Of a stretch of 64,000 nucleotides of DNA, positions 24,475 through 32,205 are shown in pieces. A model generated the notes under the pieces. That model did no database searches and had not been told where the DNA came from. It saw only the letters and a program-made list of their open reading frames with translations. The DNA is taken from positions 346,277-410,276 of the forward strand of contig DATJYO010000064.1 in the NCBI GenBank assembly GCA_035499555.1, written 5' to 3'. Position numbers and translations under genes: made by a program. Origin of the DNA: Bog-159 sp035499555. GTDB lineage: Bacteria > Acidobacteriota > Terriglobia > Bryobacterales > Bryobacteraceae. Position 1 is the stretch's first letter; each line of letters begins with the position of its first letter.

Positions 24475-25466
24475 CAGGAAAAGCTGATGCGCAGCTTTTC
24501 AGGGTCCGCGGTACCCAAGCCGCGCGCGGCGGCGAGCTTCAGGTACGGCAATTGGGAAGCGTCCAGGTTCCACCAGGCACGCGCAGCCCAGGCGTCCACG
24601 GCCACCGGATCGACGCCTGCGATCAGCGTGTGCGCCGGCGTCACATCTTCCAGGTTGCCGCCGGTAGGCCCATTCCGCAGCAGCACCCGCCAGGCATCCA
24701 GCACCGTCAGCGTCGGCCGTACGAAAGCCGCCAGGTCGGCCAGGCATTCATGGATGCGCTGATGCAATTGCCGGCGCGGCCCGCCCAGCAGGCCGTACCA
24801 GTTTTTGATGCCTAGCGAGACACCGGTAAGCGAGTGCTGCTTGGCGACCGGCATATTGATGACCTTGTCGGCCTGCACCAGAGGTGTGAATACCGGCCAT
24901 ACGCCGAGCACTTCACCTTGCAGGTTCATTTCGCGGAAGTGGCGCGGCGCCGGCAGTATGATCGTGGCGCCGGCGGCCCGTGCCGCCGCCGCAATGCCGC
25001 TGCGGGCGAAGACCAGCCGGGCGTCGTGAATACTGACGTCGCTCACCATCACCGAGCGGGCGCCGGCTTCGCGGCACAACCGCACCATTTCGGCGACCAC
25101 TTGGGGATTCGTATTGGCCGCCTGTTCCGGTGCGCGATCCCATGCCATGTTAGGCTTGATCGCCACCACGTCGCCGCGAGAGATAAAGCGTCGGATGCCG
25201 CCGAGGCTGTCCACGGCCCGGCGCAGCAGCGATGCCGGGTCATCGCCGCGAGCCACCGCCAGCGGCAGGGTGGCGTTGTCCGGAACTGTGAAATCGTACC
25301 GCTCGGCCAGCGCCGGTTCCCGCAGCGGCGCCTGGCCGTGGTAGCGCAGCCACAGGCCACCACCGGCCAATCCGGCCGACAATCCGCCGAGTTGGAACAG
25401 ACGGAGGATCGCGTCGCGCCGGCCGGCATGGGCATCAACCTCAGCCACGGCTTTCTCCGCCTTCAA
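24474..25466 (-). CDS. DUF362 protein (second of two), Tat-like N-terminus
   Basis: The protein has 330 residues and a probable TTG start. An RR pair (R16-R17) with a hydrophobic run up to about residue 40 (LFQLGGLSAGLAGGG) resembles a Tat signal placed after a short hydrophilic lead. DUF362 signatures are VVAIKPNMAWDRAPE, VMVSDVSIHDA, INMPVAKQHSLTGVSLGIKN and DPVAVDAWAA. It is coupled to the membrane spermidine-synthase-like gene (TGATG). With the first DUF362 gene it brackets the AmmeMemoRadiSam genes, which suggests one functional block transcribed from both sides. An upstream ATG is not available in frame; a GTG inside the first ten codons is an alternative start. Confidence 0.82.
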   Translation of the reverse strand: MKAEKAVAEVDAHAGRRDAILRLFQLGGLSAGLAGGGLWLRYHGQAPLREPALAERYDFTVPDNATLPLAVARGDDPASLLRRAVDSLGGIRRFISRGDVVAIKPNMAWDRAPEQAANTNPQVVAEMVRLCREAGARSVMVSDVSIHDARLVFARSGIAAAARAAGATIILPAPRHFREMNLQGEVLGVWPVFTPLVQADKVINMPVAKQHSLTGVSLGIKNWYGLLGGPRRQLHQRIHECLADLAAFVRPTLTVLDAWRVLLRNGPTGGNLEDVTPAHTLIAGVDPVAVDAWAARAWWNLDASQLPYLKLAAARGLGTADPEKLRISFS

Positions 25467-25519
25467 TGTAACCGATTACAGATCGCGGAGCATGCCAGTC
25501 CGCGGTTTGCCCGCCGGCG

Positions 25520-27454
25520 CTATTCGCCGGTCAAGGACACGTACTGCACCGTGCCGGCGCTGTCGGTGACCTCCAGCGTTCCCGTAATGACGAATCCGGT
25601 GTAGATCCAGCTCACGTTGATGGTACAACTCGCCCCTGCGGCCAGCGCGCCGCAATTGTTGTGTTGTTTGAACTGTCCAACGATCTGTACCGACTTCACT
25701 GACGTGGGGGTAGTCAGCGGATTGGTCACCGTCACCGTCCCGCCCTGGCCGTCGAACATGATCAATACCGCCGGCGAAACCGTGATCAGCGCACCGCTTC
25801 CACTCACCGGGACTGACTTGCCAGGCGCGCCCTGCAGGGTGAACGCCACCGACCCTTTCCGCAGCCCACCGGCGGCCGGCTGGAAGGTGACGGTGGCCGT
25901 GCAGCTCTGTCCCGCGGCGAGCGTCGGCGGGCAGGTGTGGGTCATCGGAAACTCCGCCAGGCTGGACGTCACATCGGTTACGCTCAACGCCGCCAACCCG
26001 ATATTGCTCAACATGGTGGTCTCCGCCGGGCTGGATTCGCCCACCAACTCGGTAGGAAATGTCAGGCTGGGTGGAGTTACCGCGGCCACCGGGACGCGCC
26101 TGGTCTCGCGCACGGCCACAGCCGCGTGCGGCAGGCTCAGAGCGCCCATACCGGTACCCGCGGTTCCCATGACGATCTGGTCGTCGTAGGTCATGCCGAA
26201 GAGCCTGTCGACGCGGTTGTTATTCGTGTCCGCAATGTAGATTCCGCCATCCTGATCCACGAAAATCCCCGACGGCGCCTCTACCCCGTTCAGGTAGAGC
26301 AAGTAATTGACGTTCAGCGAAACTTCGTTTGCGCCGGTGATGTTGTCCGCGCGGAGGACCTGGTTCTGCAGCGAGTCGGTCGTGTAGATCTTCCCCGCGG
26401 AATCCACGGCTACGCCGTCCGGAGTCAGGTAATTCAGCGGGAACTGCCACACCGCCCAGTTGGTTCCCAGCATGTCCGAAAACTCCACCACCCGGGCGTT
26501 GGCGTTGTCCGCAACATAGATGTTCCCCGCCGTATCGGTGGTTACCGCCGCCGGACTGCTGAACTGGCCCATCCCGTTACCCGGCGTCCCTAACGAAATG
26601 AAGTTCGTCCCGGCCATGTCATCCATGCGGACAATCCGGTTGTTCCCACTGTCGGCAACATAGATCTTGCCCGCCGGGTCCACCCATAGTCCTTCGGGAC
26701 TCGAGAACTGACCTGCGCCCGCTCCGCACGTACCGTACGAAATCCAGTTTGCGCCGCTGATATTGTCCATGCGGACGATCCGGCAGTTCCCGCTGTCGGA
26801 AACGTAGACCTTGCCGGCGGAGTCCACTGCCACGCCCCATGGCGAGGTGAACTGCCCGGCGCCGGAGCCTGCTTTGCCGATGCTCTTCCAGTTCGATCCC
26901 AGAATATCCGCCGTCTGCACGATGCGGTTGTTCCCGGTATCGGCAATGTACAACGGTTCATATTGCTGGTTCGTGTCGATCAACCCGCTCTGGATCGTCC
27001 CGGTTGCCGGGCTCAGGGGCGCGCTCAAGGTCGCCAGCGTTTCGATAACCGCGCCCGCCACGGCGACGGAGTTCCCTTTGATCGTCTGGGAGGCGGAGAA
27101 GTTCGCATATAGTGCGTAGTTGTAGGAGTAGATCCGGTTCTTCTCGGTCTCGACCAACGTGAAGACCCCCGTGGTAAAGACGCCGGCGACCGAAATCGTT
27201 CCGTTCGCCGAGTGCAGCAGGAAACTGCCGCCGGTGCACAGCCACTCCGACGTGAAGCCGTATTGCGGAAGAATCGGCGTCAGATTACACGTCATCGAAA
27301 CCGTCCCCGGGGGGCTGCTCAATGTCGATCCGCTGATGGTCAGAGTGGTGCCGCTCTGGTTCACCGTTCCCGCGGTGTTGTTATAGGAAAGTTGCGTGGC
27401 CGACAGGAAAGATGCGGCTGAGAACAGGGCTGCGCATTTCCAGATTGTCTTCAT
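25520..27454 (-). CDS. Secreted NHL-type propeller with abnormal-spindle-like Ig domain
   Basis: The protein has 644 residues, starting at MKTIWKCAALFSAASFLSA (Sec signal); a 22-codon upstream extension from GTG is unlikely. Residues 185-480 contain repeated segments such as GVAVDSAGKVYVSDSGN and GNNRIVRMDD, giving an NHL propeller. Residues 480-640 hold two immunoglobulin-like units (ETTMLSNIGLAALSV, CPPTLAAGQSCTATVTFQPA) of the choice-of-anchor/ASH type seen in secreted acidobacterial proteins. There is no catalytic motif. It is probably a surface or extracellular adhesion or binding protein. Confidence 0.83.
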   Translation of the reverse strand: MKTIWKCAALFSAASFLSATQLSYNNTAGTVNQSGTTLTISGSTLSSPPGTVSMTCNLTPILPQYGFTSEWLCTGGSFLLHSANGTISVAGVFTTGVFTLVETEKNRIYSYNYALYANFSASQTIKGNSVAVAGAVIETLATLSAPLSPATGTIQSGLIDTNQQYEPLYIADTGNNRIVQTADILGSNWKSIGKAGSGAGQFTSPWGVAVDSAGKVYVSDSGNCRIVRMDNISGANWISYGTCGAGAGQFSSPEGLWVDPAGKIYVADSGNNRIVRMDDMAGTNFISLGTPGNGMGQFSSPAAVTTDTAGNIYVADNANARVVEFSDMLGTNWAVWQFPLNYLTPDGVAVDSAGKIYTTDSLQNQVLRADNITGANEVSLNVNYLLYLNGVEAPSGIFVDQDGGIYIADTNNNRVDRLFGMTYDDQIVMGTAGTGMGALSLPHAAVAVRETRRVPVAAVTPPSLTFPTELVGESSPAETTMLSNIGLAALSVTDVTSSLAEFPMTHTCPPTLAAGQSCTATVTFQPAAGGLRKGSVAFTLQGAPGKSVPVSGSGALITVSPAVLIMFDGQGGTVTVTNPLTTPTSVKSVQIVGQFKQHNNCGALAAGASCTINVSWIYTGFVITGTLEVTDSAGTVQYVSLTGE

Positions 27455-27528
27455 GTGTGTCTTCTTCACCCGATGATTTGCAGCGGAGCATCCCGCCGCC
27501 TGGTCGAAGAAGTATATCACGGCCGGCG

Positions 27529-29025
27529 TCAGTGCCGGGGTTTTGTGGCGTTCGCGCGGGCTTCGGCAATCGAGTCGAAATGGGGAGGCGGAAGTACGAT
27601 CCGCCGGCCCGCAACGTCCTCTCCGTTGAAGAAATCGAATACGGCGTCCTGCACCTCCTGTGCCGGCAAGGTCTCATGAAAGCCGTTCTGGATCACAATG
27701 TGGACACCGTTCGGGAATCCCCAGCGGACCTTCTCCGCAGTGAACGGCGGCGTATTGGTGTCCAGGGTTCCACTCAGAAAGAGAGCAGGGACCTCGCTGT
27801 AGATGGGGAGGGCGTACTCCGGCCCGAGGTTGAATGAGCCGATGGCTTCCCGGCACACGCCGGGTTGGAGATGAAGGTTGCGCACGTTGTCCAGCAAGGA
27901 GCGCGCGGCCTCCTGGTGGACCTCGGCGATCCGCTCCGGCGAAAACACGGCCGCGCAGTCCATGGCGCGGCCCATCAGTGTCAGACCAGGCGTAAGGTCG
28001 TTGTAGGTTATCTCCACCAGAGGCGCCAGCACGGAGAAATCGCCTTCGCTGATGGTCCGCAACAGGGCTGGAAGGATTGACACCCGGCCGTTCAGCGCGC
28101 CGATCGCCAGTTGCTGCAAGCCCGCCTGACCCACCGATAGCAGGACCTTTTCTTTGGTATCCGCCCGGGTAATCCCGATCCGCGCCGGATTCCGCCCGAG
28201 CTTTTCCAGGCAGGTCTGCAACAAAGAAACCAGGTCCGGCGCCAACTTCGCGGCCTGCGGATCGAGAGATACGAGGCGCGCGATCTTCCGGAGTTGCACG
28301 TCGTATGTGCTGGGGAGAAGCGGGTAACTCTCCGGCGCTTGCGTGCCTTGAAAAACGGCGCGTTCCACCGAGTCCGGATGCCGGCGGATCGTCACCAGGC
28401 CCAGCTCGGTTCCGTAACTGGTGCCCAGCAGGCTGATTTTTCCGGTTCCCAGGGCGATGCGCAAATCCTCCAGATCGTCCGCGCTTTCGTTGGTGTTGTA
28501 GGCCGTCAAATCGATGCCCTGGCCGCGCCAGTATTGAGCACAAGCACTTACCGTTCCGGCATAGGCCCGTTCCAACTTGGGCGCGGTTTCCAGGGCATCG
28601 AGGGGAAAGGCATATGCCACGTGGCAGTCGTCCAGGTTGGGCGACGACAGGCCGACGCCGCGCTGGTCGAGAAGAATCACATCCGATATCCGGCGCAGGC
28701 GTTCAAAGAGCTGATAGAAGATCGGTATCCGGCCCATGACGATGCCCGGAACGCCTGGTCCGCCCGAAAGAAAGACGATCGGAGCGCGGGGTTTGCCGCT
28801 GGTGCTGCGCAAACGCACAAAGGCGATGCGCATCGAGGCACGGCTACTGCCGGCGTGATGCGCCGGCACCTCCAGGTGGCCGAGCTCCGCGGGGTGCGAG
28901 CCGCCATCGAACGTGGATAGCGTATACCCGGTGAGATCCAGACGGCCGGCATGATGGGTTTGTGCATGCAGACCGGCTGCGAGCGGAAGGAGAAATAGCG
29001 GCCACTGATATCTTGCGCGTTGCAT
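27529..29025 (-). CDS. Secreted S33/TAP-like alpha/beta hydrolase
   Basis: The protein has 498 residues with a Sec signal (PLFLLPLAAGLHA). The order of motifs follows tripeptidyl aminopeptidase-like S33 enzymes: FLSGGPG (86-91), LLDQRGVGLSSPN (118-130), nucleophile S203 in LLGTSYGTE, an acid in SGTLDTNTPP and His in NGFHETLP near 450. Extra cysteines (CHVAYAF, CAQYW, CAAVF, CREAIG) probably form disulfides outside the cytoplasm. It likely removes short N-terminal peptides or hydrolyses esters. It stands alone between the propeller gene and a decayed glycosidase gene. Confidence 0.87.
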   Translation of the reverse strand: MQRARYQWPLFLLPLAAGLHAQTHHAGRLDLTGYTLSTFDGGSHPAELGHLEVPAHHAGSSRASMRIAFVRLRSTSGKPRAPIVFLSGGPGVPGIVMGRIPIFYQLFERLRRISDVILLDQRGVGLSSPNLDDCHVAYAFPLDALETAPKLERAYAGTVSACAQYWRGQGIDLTAYNTNESADDLEDLRIALGTGKISLLGTSYGTELGLVTIRRHPDSVERAVFQGTQAPESYPLLPSTYDVQLRKIARLVSLDPQAAKLAPDLVSLLQTCLEKLGRNPARIGITRADTKEKVLLSVGQAGLQQLAIGALNGRVSILPALLRTISEGDFSVLAPLVEITYNDLTPGLTLMGRAMDCAAVFSPERIAEVHQEAARSLLDNVRNLHLQPGVCREAIGSFNLGPEYALPIYSEVPALFLSGTLDTNTPPFTAEKVRWGFPNGVHIVIQNGFHETLPAQEVQDAVFDFFNGEDVAGRRIVLPPPHFDSIAEARANATKPRH

Positions 29026-29104
29026 TCCGGTATTAAAACATTACGCCGTAACCGGACCTGAAGAGGCGAAATAATTGTTAACTCTGGCCGCGTGAGACCC
29101 GCAT

Positions 29105-29840
29105 TCACGGCGACGCGCTGTACAATCGCACGCGGTAGATACGGACCTGCCGCGGGTCCATCGTCAGTTGTCGACCCTGATTGCTTTGGTCGCCATTCAG
29201 CCTGGCAGTGACCGTCCAGCCGGCGCCGGCTCTGGAAACCTCTTCGATGCTCGCGATGCCGGCAATGCGCGAATCGGTGTCCGGGTCCCTGGTCATCTTG
29301 ACGGTCAAGCCGCTGCCGGCGGCCAGGAATTCGTCCGGCCGGGACGCGATCAACAGCATGCCTCCGTCGTGCGCCAGGAGCGTGCCCGTGGACCAGGCGC
29401 GCGACAAGGACGCCTGGAACACATAGCCGCCCAGCACCACTGATCGGGTCGCGCGCGGACTAGTCGCGTGGTCCCCGCGTGCGGCCGGCGCTTTGTGCCG
29501 CGGGTAGCAGGTCCTCCAGGCTGGAGATGACCGCATAGACCTGCATGATCGCCGGTTCGCTTTCGGCGGAATCCGCCGGCGGATGGAGACCGTCGATGCC
29601 GAACGGGCAGAAGCCGATAGCTTTGGCCTCCCCGAACGCATAGAGCGCGTTCCAGGGTGCGCCGTCCATTTTGGCTTCCGGAACGAAGATCGGATTGTCC
29701 GGGATTTCGTATCTACTCGTCCAGTACTCGAATTCGGGCCAATAGCTGTCGGGCGAATAGAAATCGATCGCCGGCGTCAACGCGCTGAAGACGAACCAAA
29801 AGGCCAGGCTCAACAGAACGGAAACGCGACGGCGGCCCAT
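29105..29840 (-). pseudogene. Decayed beta-galactosidase-like gene (GH42/GH35-type with DUF5597 end)
   Basis: The first frame (29460-29840) reads a signal peptide (SVLLSLAFWFVFSAL) running directly into APAIDFYSPDSYWPEF-like sequence, which belongs to the end of the catalytic barrel in DUF5597-containing beta-galactosidases. NPIFVPEAKMDG and ALYAFGEAKAIGFCPFGIDG follow. At about 29460-29480 the frame breaks; the remainder (VVLGGYVFQASLSRAWS, HGGMLLIASRPDEFL) continues in another frame to the stop at 29105. So the bulk of the catalytic domain is missing and a frameshift splits the rest. The start still overlaps the upstream esterase stop (TGATG), showing it once belonged to that operon. Confidence 0.75.
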
Positions 29841-32014
29841 CAGCGTGCCGCGCTCGGATCGCCGGTAGGCGCCGGCGCGTGATCCGCCGCGGCGGGCGGA
29901 CCCAGCAGTTCGGTAAGGACCGGCTGCAAGGCATCCGCCCAGACCTGGTAACCCTTCACCGTGGGGTGCAGCTTGTCATGCGAGTTCATCATGCCCTCGT
30001 AAAGCTTTCCATCCCGGCCGGCGAGCTTGCCGTTGATGTCCAGGTAACGAACTGTCCGCTCGTCAGCCAAGTGGGACAGGCTGCGGTTGATCGTCTCGAT
30101 GGTGGGCATCAAGGCCATGTTGTCGTTCCGCGGGAAGATCCCCATGACGATCACCGTAGCCGCCGGAGCCTTCTCCCGGATCACGCGCACAATTTGTTCG
30201 AGACCGTGCGCGACGTCTTCCGCCTCGGCGCTGGGATCGCCATGATACGCCGGGCTGCCGAGATTATTCGTGCCGGCGAGCAGGACGACTACCTTGGGAT
30301 TCACCTTGTCCAGCTCCCCGTTTTCCAGACGCCACAGGATGTTCTGCGTCTGATCGGCTCCCCATCCGAAGTCAGCCGCGTTCCAGCCATAGAAATTCTG
30401 TTTCCAGTTGGCGAGCAGTTCCGGATAATCGGTTGCGCCCCATCGCCGCGTGATCGAATCGCCTTCGAAGTAGACATCGATGCCGCCCTGCTTGGCTTTT
30501 GCCAAGAGCTGCGCGTGAGCCACCAGCGAATTCGGATCCGTCCGGAACACCGGCGTGTCAGCGGGAAAATGCCATGGCACGCCACGAAAATCGAAGTACT
30601 TGTCCGCCCACGGGATGAAGTACTTCCAGTTAGGAGCGTCGGTGTGGCCGGCGTCGTGCTGCCGCCAGGCGAGTTGCCCGTCGAGCAATCCATGGTTCAC
30701 GGGCGGCATCTGCGCGCTGTGGTAATCGTCAGTGACGCCCAGATCTTTGTCTCCCAGGAGCCGGAACACCGGCTGCGCGGCCACGGTAGCCATGAAGCTG
30801 CCGTGCTGGTCGAGCCACCGGGCGTCGCCTTTCTCCGGGACGCCGTAACTGATAAACGTCAGGCGCGGCGCGCACAGCGCAATCAGCTCGTTCGAATCGA
30901 CCGGCAAATCGCCGGCATTCCGGCTGCCGAAGGTGGCCTGAGCCGCGCCGTACTTCAGGAAGTTGCCGGCCATCCAGTGATAGCCGCCGGAGCCGGTGAG
31001 GTTTTCCACCTCCTCTCCGAAATTGCGGCGGTGCGGTTTCACGCCGCCCTCGCCGGAGGAGCCGACCAGCACGACCGCAAAGCGGGTGTCGAAGGCCATG
31101 GTGACCAGCGCGGCCTTTCCGTAACGCGAAACCCCTTCGATACCCACCCGCCTGGCGTCGACGGCCTGGTCGGTTTCGAGGTAATCCAGAGCGCGGGAAG
31201 CGCCCCAGCCCCACGCCCGCAAAGCACCCCAGTCGTCCGGTTTTCGCGGCTGCCCCTTATTGGTCAGGCCGATGATCCCGCGCGTCAAACCCGCTCCGTT
31301 ATCCGGCTGGATGCTGCCCGGATCGAGCAGCGCATAACCCCAACCCGCCGCGATCAGTTGTTCCATGGCGGGCGGATCGGTGCCCAGCATGCCCTTCAGC
31401 TCCGGCCGGCTGGCGAATATTTCGGCCATGCGCTTGAGAAACGCCGCGCTGCCGAACATGATCATCACCGGCACCGCGCCCTTGGCATTGGCCGGCGTCA
31501 TCAGGGTCATCTGTATGTTGACGCTGATGGATGGGCATCCGGAGTTGTCCACGCTTCCCACGAGCTGCTTCTCGACCACCGGGAAGACGCCCACCTTCGA
31601 ATCGGATGTGCTGGTGACCGTCCAGGTCACCTTGGGCACGCCCGGCGGGATGCGCCCCACCACCTCGCGCTCGAAATCCGCCACGATCTCCGGGCGGCGC
31701 TGATGCCACCACTCGCCAGCCGTCGTGACTTTCTGCCCGTTCTTCAACGTGAGCGCGTCGGGCAGATTCGGAAATGGATTGGCCTTCGATTCGTCGTAGT
31801 TGGCGTGATCGGGGGCCTTCTCGTTTCCGTTCGCGCCGGGACGCAGCGCCTGGATGCCGAGCTGCTCCATCATGTTGCGATGGTCCTGCTCGGTGGTCCA
31901 GCTCATCGGCGCGCAGGGCTGCTGGGCCGCTGCCATTTGACAGGCGAGGACAGCCAGAGCGCACAGCGAGGCGGTCCAGGACGTTCCTCGTATTGAGGAT
32001 GCGGAGAAAATCAT
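29840..32014 (-). CDS. Two-domain esterase: CE15 glucuronoyl esterase-like + SGNH hydrolase
   Basis: The protein has 724 residues with a signal peptide ending near QMAAAQ. Residues 75-470 are CE15-like: the nucleophile motif EGVSRYGKAA (S296; the consensus is GCSRxGK), an acidic residue in SSGEGG (E322) and His in AGHTDAPN (457). Such enzymes cut ester bonds between lignin and glucuronoxylan. Residues 510-705 are an SGNH/GDSL domain with FEGDSIT (S520), AGTNN and a DKLHP Asp/His pair, as in CE3-like acetyl esterases. The fusion suggests removal of two substituents from plant hemicellulose. The next gene downstream is the broken glycosidase. Confidence 0.85.
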   Translation of the reverse strand: MIFSASSIRGTSWTASLCALAVLACQMAAAQQPCAPMSWTTEQDHRNMMEQLGIQALRPGANGNEKAPDHANYDESKANPFPNLPDALTLKNGQKVTTAGEWWHQRRPEIVADFEREVVGRIPPGVPKVTWTVTSTSDSKVGVFPVVEKQLVGSVDNSGCPSISVNIQMTLMTPANAKGAVPVMIMFGSAAFLKRMAEIFASRPELKGMLGTDPPAMEQLIAAGWGYALLDPGSIQPDNGAGLTRGIIGLTNKGQPRKPDDWGALRAWGWGASRALDYLETDQAVDARRVGIEGVSRYGKAALVTMAFDTRFAVVLVGSSGEGGVKPHRRNFGEEVENLTGSGGYHWMAGNFLKYGAAQATFGSRNAGDLPVDSNELIALCAPRLTFISYGVPEKGDARWLDQHGSFMATVAAQPVFRLLGDKDLGVTDDYHSAQMPPVNHGLLDGQLAWRQHDAGHTDAPNWKYFIPWADKYFDFRGVPWHFPADTPVFRTDPNSLVAHAQLLAKAKQGGIDVYFEGDSITRRWGATDYPELLANWKQNFYGWNAADFGWGADQTQNILWRLENGELDKVNPKVVVLLAGTNNLGSPAYHGDPSAEAEDVAHGLEQIVRVIREKAPAATVIVMGIFPRNDNMALMPTIETINRSLSHLADERTVRYLDINGKLAGRDGKLYEGMMNSHDKLHPTVKGYQVWADALQPVLTELLGPPAAADHAPAPTGDPSAAR

Positions 32015-32205
32015 GTTGTGGCTCTCGATGAAATGTTACCGGAGATTGATCGATGTAGCCAACCCGTGTATTTCGTCCAAGTTTTGACGGTTGCCCGCGC
32101 CGTCAAGACGCCGACAGCTCCGGTCCACGCTATGTGATTGAAGAAACGCTACATCCGGTTGGCTAATCAGTTGCGCTTCTCCTCTTGCTTTTCCATCAGT
32201 GTGTC
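32015..32205. promoter_or_regulatory. Divergent intergenic region with hairpin
   Basis: This 191-base gap between the divergent esterase and TPR-sulfotransferase genes contains a perfect 7-base inverted repeat, TTGACGG (32084-32090) and CCGTCAA (32100-32106) around a 9-base loop. It could be an operator or a transcript hairpin. No confident promoter hexamers were placed. Confidence 0.3.

Noticed and set aside
24474..25466. ATG start for the second DUF362 gene
   Set aside because: The base triplet at 25464-25466 is CAA on the plus strand, so the first in-frame start is TTG, not ATG; a GTG lies shortly after.
32056..32165. 8-base inverted repeat TAGCCAAC ... GTTGGCTA in the divergent gap
   Set aside because: Arms are 94 bases apart and not part of any recognisable operator or attachment site; likely chance.
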